64,000 bases of DNA from Polytrichum commune (GCA_950295325.1 OX485805.1:43672758-43736757), one strand, 5' to 3'; shown: positions 12,992 through 25,145, counted from the stretch's first letter. Program-made: numbers and translations. Notes: generated by a model from the sequence alone, not told the origin.

Positions 12992-13814
12992 CTACCTTCC
13001 TATTCGTACAAGTGGTTCCTTAATTGAATCTCAAGAGCATCATTAAATGGCGTTCACGACAACCCTCTCATGGCGTTGAGAATGAACCTACACTCACTCC
13101 TCCCAGTTGTTGCGTCTTGCTTCTTGCCCAACACAGAATAAGGTTCGGCCGACTACAGCCTCGAAGTTAACGATGAGTTCGGTGATAGCAGCAGAGGATG
13201 GCGTGCTGAATGAGTACGAGGCCCTTCGAGCAACAAAAATCGCTCGTAACATCTCCATCATGAGAGCATTGGGCTTGGGATCTCCAAAGAGGTTCGTATT
13301 TCCACACCACAAAGGTCATCTGGTAATCAAAATCCTGGATCCGTGAAGTGTTTGGCTGCATCGAAGGCTTACAAAGCGGTCTCGTCCGATGTGTATTCCC
13401 GTTGGTGTTCTTGGTCGAGGGTTTTGGGTGGGGGGGTTCAAACCATACAATGTGTTCATACCCGCTTCTCCGAGATCCATGCCCGTTGTTGTAGAGGTAC
13501 ATAACCGGAAGTCCGAAGTCCTTACCCGGCAGAGTAGCTCTGATACCCATGAAATCATAACATAGATGTATGTGACACACGTGAGTATGTCATACACTGG
13601 CGGGTATTAAGGTACGGGCTACAAGTTAACTACTGCCCATGGTGGTGGGCGTGCCATAGTTACACCTGAGGGTGGTGGGTGTCTCCATCTCATGTTGGGG
13701 ATGTTGCCAGGTGTGCATATGGAGGGTCCATCCCCTTTTGATCCACGTGTCTGTGATGTGGCCTAATAAGCCGCCCAACATGGTTGCTATTATGATAGTA
13801 ATTATGCCTCATCA

Positions 13815-16800
13815 TTGGATGTACGTAGCAGGGAATCACGGCGATGGGAATGGAGGATGGCGGCGGGGTTGTGGAGATTTGGGATGCACGCACACACTTG
13901 CATGGTGAGGTCATGTTCTGCATGCCGCTTAGGTTGTTTGCTTTGTGAATGCAGGTTGTTGGATTGTCGTGAGGAACAACTTGGTGTAGCTGCGGAGGCA
14001 ACAACTGTGTGTTTGGGATCGGAGTTGCGGAGGAGCTCTCGAATTGCCAGCATGACCCCGAATACGTATGCAGAGGAAGGCGGGGAGGGAGAGTGGAACA
14101 CAGTTGCAGACGAGGACTTTGATCCGAACGGGGAGAATTGCGATGCTCCGGAGTCCCCTATCACGCAAGGGGGTCGAGGGTGAGGTGGGCATGGGAGGCG
14201 TGGCAGGGGCCGCAATGCAACTTCTGTGGGCCGAGGATTTCACCCCGAAGGCACCGTTGTTCAAACTGGTGGACGCGGTAGAGGGGTGGTATGTTTTCTG
14301 TCATTGTGGTGATAAAACTTCTAGGTGTTATGTGGTATAGGTTTGAACTTTTTCTAGCTTTGGGTGTTGACATGAATGTGGATGTTTGTTGGGTCATGCG
14401 AGGTAAGTTGTCCTTATTGTGGTGATGTCGTTTTTGCTGCAAGGGACGGCATTCGAAGCCACCCAGGAAGTCCACAAATTCTCCGAGTTTGGCTACCTCC
14501 CAAATGTTGGAGGGTTCGATGGGGTTGATGGGAAGCCCCTTCCCACAAATGACGCCTCAGTACAGTCACTACCAGTTTCATGGAGGGAACGGGACCGTGT
14601 TCATGATGCCACAGGGAGGGGCATCACCACATGCGCAGGTCTTGCATGGTGTCGGCACTGCTCACGGGGAAGCCGGACCCTCGAATGCTACCCATACCCA
14701 AAGCACTCCTTTCATGCAGGCGCATGCGACATACATTTCACCCCAAGGGCAACATATGGCCACGGCTGTGCATACCGAAGGAGGATATATGACTCAAGGG
14801 GGAATGACTTATCAACGGCCTTACGGTGCAGTGCAGGCTGCACCACCACATGCAGCCCAAGGTCATGGTGTCTTCAAGGTGCCTCTTACTCCTGGTAGTA
14901 GGAGTGTGCAGAGGAAGCAGGTCGAGGAAGTGGTGGATCTTGAGGTGAGCAGGAAGACTAATCACAAAGCCAGGAGAGCTCACAATAGGAATCTTCACAA
15001 GGAATTTGAGGCCCAAGTGAGATCTATTCAGGAAAGTGGGTCGGCTCCAGTGATTCGTTTGAGAACAAATTCTGATGGTGTAGTGTGCGAGCTGAAATCC
15101 AAATGGCATGCCGCGATCAAGTCATTATGTCACAGATATTTGCGCTATAGCATCCGAGAGTTTGACAAACAAGATAAAAAATTTGTGAGGTGCATTATCG
15201 ACACTATCACTAACAAAATGTTCAGATACGAGCCATATCCACTTGCGGAAGATGCGGTGAAAGACTTCTTGCAGTCCCACCTGAATGTGTCTCGCTCTAG
15301 ATTCAGGAAATATTGGTTCGATAATGGGTGCGATGATTTCATACCCCACCCGAGCATGTGTCCCGATGATTGGCGTGAATGTGCAAGGTTCTGGGAAAGT
15401 GAGGAGGGGAACGCGCTTTCCGAGTGCATGACTCATGTCCGCGCATGTGTCGGGAACAGGAAAATTTCAGATAATGGAGAGCCGTATCCTCTACTGGCAG
15501 ATGCAAGCCCGGTTTGTGTTTGCTTTTGACTTCTTTTTTTCCTGCATTGTGTGGATTGGCAGGCCCCTAACAACATTGGTCATTGATTGGCGGGGGGGTC
15601 GGGATTGTTTTGCAGAAGACCCAAATTGGGCACCCAGAAAACCATTTCGATGTTCCTCCATGCACTCCACGTGGGCGCGGTCGTGGCAGGGGGGCTTTTG
15701 CAGGCGCATCAAAGCAGGTGGAATTCGGTGTTGGTTCAACGACTATCACTGAGAAGGTAAGACGTATATGTCATCCCCTGCACAGGTTGGACTTGTCATA
15801 GTGAAGGATGATGTGGTGGTTCCTATGTGAGTCCAGAAAGTATTGCATGGCTTCATTTGGTATAGAGAAGTGTGCATGCCAAAAATTAGAGAGCGTAGTG
15901 AGAAATGTCATAACCTCAAACATGTCCGGGCATTGTTTTGATCCCATGCAGCAATTGACGGCGTATATGAGAGGGCAGTATACACTGTACGATGAATTTT
16001 CTTTTTGGAGAGGTGAATGTAGAAATGACCATACAAAGCTTCGCGAGAAGTTACTAGCGTTGCAAGAGACAGTGGAGGACTTACGACGCCTTGCGTTGAA
16101 GGAGTCTCCGGCAGCGAGCCCTACTCGCATCTTGGAAGATGGTTACTCACCAGATATTCAAAATCGTCCAACCAAACCTTCAGAGTGGTTGGCGTCCGTG
16201 CTTTGCGGCCAAGTACCAAGCTTGAGGAAGCTGCCTTGCAAGGATTTGACCGATGTTTTTTCCGACTACGATGATGTTGAAGAGACGCGGCTATTGCCAG
16301 TCAATGAAGAGAGCATCCCCGTGCAGGTGATGTCACTAGCGTCGCGTGGGCGGGGACCCAAAGGTGCTCGAGGCAACACAGTTCCTGCGAGGGATTGTGC
16401 GACCACTCCCTCTTCATCCCAAGGGAAATTGAAGAGGTCAAAGGCAGTTTGTGCGCCTTCAGGTTTGTATATTGTGCCTATATTATGTCATGTATTCATA
16501 ACGCATATGGAGTGCCGCAAACCTTGATTTTGTATGTATGTTGAGATATTTGAAGTGGTTGGGTAAGGGAAAGGTGCAGTTGACGTAGGTCAGCATTTAT
16601 TGCCATGCAGAGATGCAAACGAAGGTTGGTTCCCGAGACATTGAAGGGGGGCCATCTTGTGGGGTGCAATCAAAAGCTAAAGTGGCAGGCAAACATGGAA
16701 AAGAGAAGGTATGTTAGATGGTTTGTTACAATGGGTGCTCTGTGGATTTATTATGTGGAAATTGGCTATGCTACATGTATTTGGGATAGGGTGTCAGGTG

Positions 16801-17576
16801 AGTGCAATGTTGGTGAGTTGGGAAATCTCTTTGGGTGCATTGGTTGTTGCTCTTGAAGGCAATGCTGAGAAGCAAGGTGGGTGTGGGCTACAAGATGCCT
16901 ATTTGGGACAAATTTTTGTCTAGCAGAGCTGGGAGCGCTCCGGCTTGCCCCGCGAAGGCAGCAACAGTCGTTGTGGATTGCCCGCTCGGCGCAGGCTCTG
17001 ATTGCGAAGATGTAACTGATCAGGTATGATTTTCTAACGTTTGAGCATGATGTTAGCCTCCTCAAGCCTAAAGAGGACCAAACATGAAATTCATCATTGG
17101 ACAAAAAAAAAATTTACATTGGATGTAAGTGTAGTGCACTCAAGTAGGCACAAGTTTTTGGCATGCATGAATCGGTCAGGCTTGATTGTTGGGAGGGTTT
17201 TTTTAGCAGGAATATAACTTCCTCAATGCTATGTGCTACACCTGGCCATGTGCAGGTAACCAAATCTGTAGATTCATGTGTTGCACAGTCCGCCTATCCA
17301 AAGGGTTCTTTAGTGGAGCTATTGCATCCGCAGTACGACACGGAGATCGTGGGGAAAGGTCGGGCAGGACGACATTGCGTCCTGGAAGGGGAGGATGCCT
17401 TGAATTATCCTAAGGGAGCCCAGTTCGTGGTTGTGACAGAGTCTACAAAGGAAGATGTAATCCCATTGCTAGCTGTGACAATTGAACCTACTCCCAAAAA
17501 TTTGGAGGGCACCGTGGGATACGAGATAATGTGGCCAGTGGAATTCCTACAAATGCTCCGGAAGCCAAAGCAGTAA
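13815..17576 (+). CDS. TNPA/Ptta-like second CACTA gene, multi-exon
   Basis: Plus-strand gene divergent from the TNP2-like gene. Recognisable coding segments: 13815-14183 (acidic, EEGGEGEWNTVADEDFDPNG); 14419/14489 to about 15517 (Gln/His/Gly-rich start, basic region, then YWFDNGCDDFIPHPSMCPDD and CARFWESEEGNALSECMTHV, resembling the Ptta/En_Spm Transposase_24 domain); 15583-15758 (RGRGRGRG basic patch); about 15950-16464 (a heptad-like helix around LREKLLALQETVEDLRRLAL); 16850-17024; and 17254-17576 (SLVELLHPQYDTEIVGKGRA, ending VEFLQMLRKPKQ and a stop), similar to the C-terminal domain of TNPA-like proteins. In CACTA elements this class binds subterminal repeats and assists excision. Exon joins are my estimate; I saw no certain lesion. 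Confidence 0.7.
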
Positions 17577-18580
17577 CAAGGTGGATGGTCATTTACTAGG
17601 CACAATGACCCGTGGAGGAAACACATGGGCTTTGTAATGACCGGGCCAACTGTGTTGAATGGGATGTGGGAGGGGAATTGTAGTGATTACTGTGTATGGG
17701 ACCGAGCAGTTTCAGGAAGCCTTACATTTTGTGCCTTGTGGCAGCATTTTGATAGGGATATGTCTGGAGTACAGGTTTGATTTGTAATCGCATAGCGTGG
17801 CGCTCTTTGGTAGCAGCCTGCTTTTTTTCAATTTCTGCCATAGCCATGTTACCAATGTAGCAAAGATGAAATCTGCGTTTCCTGAAGTAAAGCAAGGATT
17901 GACTCATATGTGCTCATTGTGGAATGGTGTGACGTTTGAAATTTTTATCTGTGTGTGCATATTGCGTGATGAAATGTATGGTTGAGCACATGGATCGACA
18001 AATTTTTTTGGTGTCTTTGGGATCATTGGACTCGGACATGTTCATGACCCTATGTGCATTTTACAGGCATGAATCATGAGTGGAATTTTTTTTTGTGGGG
18101 AGCTTGCATATAACATACAATTCCAATTTAAATTGTGCAACTAGTAGTCAGTATGTAATGCTAGCTGGAAAATGCTTACTAAAGTTAGCCCGGAGTCATG
18201 TACTAGGTAGGGCCCAACTTGAAAAGATTTGATGCGTAAAACCCTACAAACGACGTTAACTTGGAAGTTCAAATGTCTCCACAATCACTATGGCAGTGCG
18301 CACCCATGTTCAAACGTCATATTAAGATTATGACTTGGTCACTATAGTTAATTAATTAGCATCCTCGATCTGTTGTTTGAGAACTCCGCAGTTGCATTGG
18401 TCATTGCATTTAATGCAGTTGCAGTGAATATGTTTCTTAATGTTATTTTTCATGTGTATGCTGTCCCTCGTCGGTCTTGCCAATTGCAACATGTCCATTG
18501 CAACTATGAGTTACATTTGTCGTACGCAACACAAAATCTAGCTATTTTGGCTGTGACGAAAACCACATATGGTGGTAGTG

Positions 18581-19286
18581 TTGGTTGCCATTGCTGTTCA
18601 TTCCGCTTAGGGAACACCTCTCCCACACTTGGAATTCACATCCATCATCATCCTCATTGGATTTGCTCTTTGAGGCCCAACAACATTGCGATTCATTTGT
18701 AATTCTCCATATGCTAGATTGGCACAACAAATAATATTGTTGACCTCTAGTGATGTCCTCCTAGACATGCTTCACTGAACCTTACTTGGGGGTTTTAATT
18801 ATTTTTTTATTAATGTCATTTTATTAAATATTTACCAATTGGATATAGCTCCTTCATGCAAGAAACAAAGAATAACTACCATTGAAGCTCACTAGGAAGT
18901 TAATGACCATCACATGCAAGCATGCATCTGATGGGTGCATGGCTGCCAAAACGAGAGATCTAGCATTGGCCTTGTGGCATTGGTCACCACCACCATGTTC
19001 TTCATTAACCAACCCACATCATGCTTAACCATGCCTCAATTAACACAGTAATCTACACTCCATAGGTAGCAAATCGTCCATATTTGCACCTATCGGTGCC
19101 GCTATTGGACTTTAATTCCACTGGTGTTTTTTTTATAGTTTTGAATCTTCCAACTTATAGGCTAGGCTACAAAGGCTAGTGGTCATGGAGTTATGACGGT
19201 GATAGGAGGTTTTACCTAAAATCTTCATCAATTTGAAACCTCTAAGAATCTAGTTTAGGCCCTTGGTAAATAGTGTATGTGACACT
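18581..19286. other. Start of tandem-unit upstream region, copy B
   Basis: From about 18588 the sequence aligns with 47527 onward (attccgcttagggaa, cccacacttggaattcacat). No open frame of note; the small frames are not conserved in codon phase with the other copy. It is the left, transposon-flanked edge of the second tandem unit. Confidence 0.6.
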
Positions 19287-19289
19287 AAG

Positions 19290-20516
19290 GGCCGGCTTAC
19301 ACTATGGACCATGAAGTCGGACCATGAAAGAAGGCCTTTTTCAATGGTCCAAATTCCATGGTCCGACTTCTTAAAATGTTAGTTTTAGAAGCCTTGGGCC
19401 CCTCACTAGGTGTAAACTGAATGTGGACCAAGAAGAACGACCATGCGTCAAAAAGTGAATGTGCTGATTGTTTTTAATACATGCTCAAAAAGGGCAGTTT
19501 TGGAAAAAAATCAAGTTTGACCATTCTCTTGGGCTACACTTGTCTTCACATCTTGTTAAATGTGTTGAAGATGTGGCGTGCAAATCTTCTCACAATAATT
19601 TTTACAAAACAATGTGTATTTTAATTTGTACATGTTCAATGTAATTTACATGTGACACGTACCTTGTGTTGTCACTACACTAAATAAGATATATAATGTT
19701 TGAGTATATTTAATGTTGTCACCATTGTACCTTGCTCAACACTAATGATCAATTCTTTGATAATTAATGTTAGAAGATTCTCTAGACGACATGTTATAAT
19801 TCTCCTTTTATCATTGTTAATTTTTTTTCATATCCTTACTAACACTAAATTAAAACATGTAACTTCCACATATTAAAATAGTTGATATTTAGTGTTTGAG
19901 TTTACATATAATGTTACTTACTTTCATAGGATTATTGATATTTAGTGTATGTGTACGTATCTAGTGTACCAATTATTAAATATCCTATTTAGTGTAGTAG
20001 AAAACTATGCAAAAAAGAACCGCAATTGTTTTCCCATTGCGAATCTTTTGACCACCCTGATTTACAGTCGCTAAACAACTACATATTTGTTTGTTTGTTT
20101 TGCGACTAATATGTTTTTTCTTTTGGGGCGTGTAATATACTGTTGGAAAGGTATTTCCAAGACCTTTCCAATGGTATATTACAAGCCCCCAAATTCCAAA
20201 CATTTTAGTTGGTAGACCAAAAAAACAAATCTGCACTCAAATTCTTGAGTTCTAGATGTCCCATATTGTTTGATGAAACATATGGTATCCTTCCTTTTCC
20301 TACCTGACCACATTTCTTGCCTCTCTCACCGCAAAACCCGTTGGACCATGTCAGTGTATTTGTTAGGCCTTATAAATTGTATTTTGGGGACAGCGACCTG
20401 CATGGTCTCTTTGCCATACTTTCTTAAACCAAATGGTCCCGGGACGAGTTCAGCAGCCAATCAACGCTCTTACAACGTCCTTTTCCTACTTCCTGGTGCA
20501 TAGTGTAAACGGGTCC
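19290..20516. mobile_element. PIF/Harbinger-like non-autonomous element, copy B
   Basis: Ends GGGCCGGCTTACACTATGG and, reversed, GGACCCGTTTACACTATGC, flanked by TAA at 19287-19289 and 20517-20519. The core TTACACTATG is shared with the 4528-5039 element. It contains an inner foldback (GAAGTCGGACCATG with its complement near 19360) and a nested element at about 19672-20001. It encodes no protein. Confidence 0.75.
19672..20001. mobile_element. Nested MITE with ACTACACTAAATA ends, copy B
   Basis: The left end ACTACACTAAATAAGATAT mirrors the right end ATATCCTATTTAGTGTAGT. About 330 bp, AT-rich and non-coding. The same family occurs at 35549, 43501, 48615 and 61489. I could not identify a target duplication, so the superfamily is open. 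Confidence 0.65.
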
Positions 20517-20564
20517 TAAATACCATAAACGGTGTAGGACTCGAAAGGCAACCTTATAGAACAG

Positions 20565-22172
20565 GGGGGACGTTAAGTTTCACCACTCAATCCCACGGCC
20601 TCTTGACTTGGACGGCCATAGTATGAACCGGCCCTTAATTGAGTGCAAGGCCTAAGTTTTTACAAGTATTCATACACATTCAAACTAATTAAGGCCGATT
20701 CAGTGCAAGTAAGTGCATTTAGCCTAATTAAACGTAATGAAGCGTAAACAAGTGTAATTAAGCACACCATTCCTCATATCTGAATTAAATCATGATTAAT
20801 TCCAGTACGTGTATTTTATAATTAATTAGGATTAATTAAATTGGTAAGCATACTTTCTGATTGAATTGGGCTTAATTAGGATTAATTATTATTAATTACA
20901 TTCAATCACACTTAATTAGTTTAAATATATATGAATACTTTATGAAAGTAGAAGGTATTAACTAAAAATATTTAAAAAAAACTAGTTGTAGTGGCATTTT
21001 AGAATCACAAAGACCCTTTCAATGGTAAGTCACAAAAATTACAACCTCAATGTTAATGAGGGTTTTGTAATACTTTTGACATCCAAGTTAATTACATGCT
21101 TTATTGACAGTTTCACTTCAAAAATGAAATCCCAATCAAAGTGCTTCATTACTCTATGAAAGTGAACATATATATTGGATTTTGAACTTTGAAGGTGAAA
21201 TGCACTCAATATGGAATGTGTTTATTAGTGGCCTTAAAAAATGCAAGGACAATGATTTTTTTAAGTCGGGCAGGACGGGCAGTAGGTTTAGAAAATCTGG
21301 ATTTCTTTCTGGGGAGCTGCCCCTGCCAGTGTCTACCTTCCCCGAAAAGCTCGTAGGGGGAGGTTTAATGTACGCCTTGACCTACTCTCTCAACTCCAAC
21401 CCGGGAAGCTGCCAGTGACTCCAAAGCTGCTGCAAAGCTGCTGCAAATCTTCAAAGTCGGTTATCTGAAGGTTCTTAGAAAGATATACACACACACACAT
21501 AAAGACGGACTCTCGATCAGTTGGGCCAAGCAGCTTATGTGGAGGTTCTTTGTGTACTGTGTCGGTAGAGGCTTTGTTGGTCGAGAATTGTTGTAATTCG
21601 GAGACAACAACAAATACTAGTAGTTGAACACGGTTGTGGAGTGGTGTTTGGTCAGTCCGTTTCTTAGAGTGGCAGTAGTCCTCCTCTTCCAAGTTATGCT
21701 TGCATTCCTATCTCATGTGTTGCTTATCTTATATAGACGATCTTGGTGTCCTCTATCGGTAGAATTTTTGTTGGTCGAGGATTGGGATTCGGAGACATCA
21801 ACAACCAGTTGAGGAAGATTGAGTGCTGCTTATCGTATGCGGAGGATCTTGTGTGTCATGTGTCGGTAGAAATTCTGTTGGTTGAGAACTGGGATTCGGG
21901 GACGACGACGACAACAACAACAACAAAAACTAGTTGTGCCAAGGTGGAGTACTGCATATCTTATGTGGAGGATCTTGGTGCCCTATGTCGGTAGAACAGT
22001 TGTTCGTTGAATATTGGGATCCGGAGACGATGACAACAACAGCAACTAGTTGAGGAAGGCTAAGTACTGCATAACTTATGTGGAGGATCTTGGTTTCCTG
22101 TACCGGTAGAACTTTTGTTGGTTAAGAAGAATCGGGATTCGGAGACATCATCAACAACTTGTTGAGCGGCCC
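20565..22172. mobile_element. 1.6-kb insertion with 9-bp target duplication, copy B only
   Basis: ATAGAACAG occurs at 20556-20564 and again at 22173-22181; copy C has a single ATAGAACAG at 49710-49718 with the same flanks on both sides, so B carries an insertion of 1608 bp. It starts GGGGGACGTTAAG and ends GAGCGGCCC, with no long inverted repeat. The right 680 bp (about 21490-22170) is a degenerate tandem repeat (see that entry). A 9-bp duplication fits a Mutator-like element, but no transposase is present, so the class is inferred. Confidence 0.8.
21490..22170 (+). repeat. Degenerate tandem repeat, about 125-130 bp unit
   Basis: About five units share the order: cttatgtggaggatcttggt, tcggtagaa, gttggt(c/t)gag, gggattcggagac, then a (gac/aac)n run and ctagttgagg. 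Units lie near 21530, 21725, 21830, 21955 and 22075. It is confined to the 1.6-kb insertion and absent from copy C. Confidence 0.75.
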
Positions 22173-22537
22173 ATAGAACAGGAACACGTGGCAGCAGCGG
22201 CCGTGGTGGCATTCTTCAAAGGCAGCCGCTGACCAACCGACAACGAGGAAGGAAAGACGACAATCCTCCGATGTTGCCACTGACGTGATTTTATGATGTT
22301 GATGGTGATTCTGAAGCGTCGAGGAAAATGGAGAGAGAGAGAGAGATCGGAGGGGACTATAAGAAGACTTGTGAAGGCCTAAGAAAATGCGGTGACGAGA
22401 GATATGGTTCGATCTCGTCTTCCTGTTGTGTTCAAGTACGAAGAGGGCGAGAAAGATGGACATACCTGGAGGTATGAGGATGCTCCGCCTTCTCCACTCT
22501 CTGATTCTCCTCCTCCGCCTATGGAGGCACCCATATG

Positions 22538-22544
22538 TATATAG
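22538..22544 (+). promoter_or_regulatory. Candidate TATA box upstream of kinase copy B
   Basis: TATATAG in the context cccatatgtatatagcagctgag, conserved exactly at 50072-50078 in copy C and followed by a GC-rich stretch. It lies about 2.6 kb before the start codon, so it would serve this gene only if the 5' leader contains introns (an acceptor-like tgcag lies just before 25077). Position and conservation are seen; the role is inferred. Confidence 0.3.
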
Positions 22545-22840
22545 CAGCTGAGATGGAAACGCAATTTCATATGGGACTCATTAGTGGCAGGCAGCAGCAG
22601 GTACTGTAGTTTAATTAAGGAGAGACTCTTTCCCAAGAGCCGGGCGAAGGCAAATGGTTCTGAGCTGGCTGCAGGAGGGGACTCACGGGAAGCAGTTGGG
22701 GAGGGCCTGGGCAGCGTGGCCTTTGGGCTTGGAACATCACTGGCACCCACGAGGCAGAGCTCGTTGGCGAGTGTTTAGCAACTTACGGGCCCTTCAACCT
22801 CCTGTCGGTAAATCCTGGCCATGGCCGGCCTGCACTAAGT

Positions 22841-23209
22841 TTGAGAATTCATACTTCGCGTAGTAGTCTTAGTCTGCGATTGCGGTCGTGGATGTGCAGC
22901 GGGAAAGGGAAGGACGATCGGGTGGAAGAAGATGGCCCTCGTATACAAATTTCTGTCAGGTTTTGCTCATCCCCGCCTGTGTCTCCTTTTGTCGGTGTAG
23001 GAAAATCTTGCTTTCGCCCGACAGAGATGCCAACCTTGGTAGGAATAGGCTATGAACTCTATAATTCGATCATGTATTCTGTTTGGCTGCACATGTTAAG
23101 AATCCTCCTTGCATCGGTGAGTGGAATCCCACAAAGGCTGATCATGGAGCTGAGCATTCAAGTTTCAGAAGCAGAGTTGAGATGCAAAAGTTATACGAGG
23201 TCTAAGTGA
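22841..23209 (+). CDS. Small conserved ORF, 122 aa, upstream of kinase B
   Basis: Reads MRIHTSRSSLSLRLRSWMCS through MPTLVGIGYELYNSIMYSVW to a basic C-terminus. Copy C keeps the same frame (124 aa at 50371-50745) with in-frame length change in a tagtag run near the start and about a dozen substitutions. Residues 81-94 (YSVWLHMLRILLAS) form a short hydrophobic helix. I do not recognise a family. It may be a short gene, part of a 5' leader of the kinase, or chance: conservation between recent duplicates is weak evidence. Confidence 0.25.
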   Translation: MRIHTSRSSLSLRLRSWMCSGKGKDDRVEEDGPRIQISVRFCSSPPVSPFVGVGKSCFRPTEMPTLVGIGYELYNSIMYSVWLHMLRILLASVSGIPQRLIMELSIQVSEAELRCKSYTRSK

Positions 23210-23501
23210 AGAGTCCTTTACATTTAGGAAAACTGGTTCGTAGCCGTTTCGTGATAGTGGATCCCCATTTCCTCGAGGCCTTTTGTAGCAACAAGTACGA
23301 GATAAGGATCACAAAGATCAAGACGTATACCAGAAATACAATGAGATTCCGCACTCTCTGGATGATCGATAGCCTGATCTCCGTGCCCTCTCTCTGTGAT
23401 AAAGTTTCATCGATCCTGTTACTTGTCTCGTGATTCAAGCTTATGTAGAAGCAGACCAAGGATTTCCATGTCTTATGCATGTTGTTGAATCTGGATATCA
23501 C
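23202..23501 (-). CDS. Small ORF with one hydrophobic segment, minus strand (uncertain)
   Basis: 99 codons on the strand opposite to the kinase; copy C keeps 81 codons (50760-51005) with near-identical sequence. It has a strong membrane-like stretch LIVFLVYVLIFVILISYLLL preceded by a charged region (IDETLSQREGTEIRLS). A plus-strand ORF overlaps it, and only one or neither can be real. No family recognised. Confidence 0.2.
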   Translation of the reverse strand: MISRFNNMHKTWKSLVCFYISLNHETSNRIDETLSQREGTEIRLSIIQRVRNLIVFLVYVLIFVILISYLLLQKASRKWGSTITKRLRTSFPKCKGLFT

Positions 23502-23509
23502 CTGTATAC

Positions 23510-25080
23510 ACTCAATGCTCTGTCATGCTAGCCGTAGGGAACTGGTTTGACAACCAACAAATCCATTTGTCATAATTTGACTATATGCACCCAGGAGTCT
23601 CTTCAGTAGGAGTACGTTTACAGAACTTCGGTTTGTAATTCGGCTCTCATTTTACTTCCCGTGCAACTTTTGTTCAGAGTGGAATTGTAGACATACCGCA
23701 TGCACATATCCATGTACCCATCCGATCATTGCGGACTTACGGTGTCATTTCTGCAGTATATGTTCCTGTTATTAAGTGATACGTCAACCTGGGCCTCATC
23801 TCTAGATTGATAATTGGTCATTGTGCTCTGCAGATCTGTGTTCCAAGCTGCAGGAACCCTTTCTGAGGGACGTCGTAAGACTTCTGGTTCTTGTGTAACA
23901 CACGGTACTATGAAGAAAAATCATGTGTAGGTAATTGAATACATTTCAGACGGTCCATGTTGTTGACATATTAATTCAGAGAACAGGAGTCCTTGTGTAA
24001 TATAGGTTGTTATATTTTCATCATTATTAAATGGCATGGAGTCTGCATCGTTTGGATTAGGAACATGTGGCACTACTGGAACTGGCCAACAAATAAGGTT
24101 GTGCATCAAATTGTGGCAAGCGATTTTACCAAAGGCGATTTCTTCTCAATGCAGGTCTCTGCAAAGATTGGCCATAGGGAAAGCTTTCAAAGATATGGAT
24201 AAAGTTGTTTAAAAGAGGTGCATGAAATGAGAAAAATAAATTGATATTAAAGTCCAGGAAGCTCAAAGGGTTATCGGACTAGAAGTACATCAAGATGGTG
24301 TATAAAGAATAATATTGTGTGGGGATGGAAATTCTTCCAAGTATATTCTTCTAGGTCAATTGTGGAAGATTTGGTCTTGTAGATATTATGCGGGATTCCA
24401 GATTATTTACGCAGTAATGAAAGGCCAGAAAGGAAGTAGAAAGACCACATTGGTATTGGTATTGTAATTGCCATCTCCTTGAAGATGTTGGCCATCTACA
24501 CGCGGACATATACACATGGACATTTACATGTGCAAGATATGCATCTCCAGAGAGAATAAGTTGTTACCACTTATCGTGAGGGAAGTGTTCTTTGTGAAGA
24601 TCTTTGTTGGGGGTCACAACGTGCATTACAATGGCAGTTCGTGGGTATTAAGTATATCAATGAAAGGGGAGAGCTGGCTACTACTCACAGTTCAACTGGT
24701 TCGTTTTCCCTAATTTCGGGTTTAAAATTCAAACTCTAGGAAATTTACCGAACTACATTTTTGGGAAATTTTCCTACTTATGTTAGAATACAATGAACAA
24801 CCGAAGCGTTTCATTGAATATCCGGTTGTCAATAAAGAAGTAAAGAGAGTGACCGAGTTGGCTCAAATTTCTCCTCGTTCACTGAAGTATATCCCTGGTG
24901 TTGCTTAACTAATTGCAGAACTCCGTTGAAGTTGAAGGGTGCTTCTGCCCATCCTCAAATAATCTTTTATATGTTATATTTCTTACTTGGTCAAGGTGTG
25001 TTTTCTGTGGTCATGTAAGTGAACTAATTTTCACCTCGAAGTAATATTCTTGTCATCTCTTGCTCTTGCGTGCAGGAACT
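23510..25080 (+). other. Upstream/leader region of kinase B
   Basis: About 1.6 kb without a convincing frame, closely matching 51010-52620 in copy C. It ends in a pyrimidine-rich stretch and gcgtgcag|gaacttcag, a plausible acceptor of a 5'-leader intron about 60 nt before the start codon. No other signal seen. Confidence 0.4.
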
Positions 25081-25121
25081 TCAGACCAGGGCGCACTGTG
25101 CACTTCCTGATTAGGCAGGAT

Positions 25122-25145
25122 ATGCTCGCTGACATCAATGGCTAA
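25122..25145 (+). promoter_or_regulatory. uORF overlapping the kinase B start codon
   Basis: ATG at 25122 reads MLADING and stops at TAA 25143-25145, overlapping the main ATG (25138) in another frame. Copy C keeps the same arrangement (52665-52688, MLADTNG). A uORF that ends just past the main start usually lowers translation from it. The transcript start is unknown, so its presence in the mRNA is inferred. Confidence 0.5.

Larger units (their letters stand above)
5423..18580. mobile_element. CACTA (En/Spm-type) transposon, about 13.2 kb
   Basis: The left end begins CACTACTACCACATGTG and the right end is the reverse complement of CACTACCACCATATGTG (two differences in 17). Subterminal repeats of the TTGCAACT/AGTTGCA type cluster within about 110 bp of the left end (5455-5510) and 200 bp of the right end (18388-18530), as expected for transposase binding in CACTA elements. 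Inside are two divergent genes, TNP2-like (minus) and TNPA/Ptta-like (plus). The left flank is exon 7 of kinase copy A; the right flank matches copy B only from about 47.53 kb. The flanking trinucleotides (gga and ttg) do not form the usual 3-bp duplication. Confidence 0.93.

Noticed and set aside
23601-25000. Direct promoter just upstream of the start codon
   Set aside because: No TATA-like element conserved at a suitable distance; an acceptor-like site suggests a spliced leader instead.
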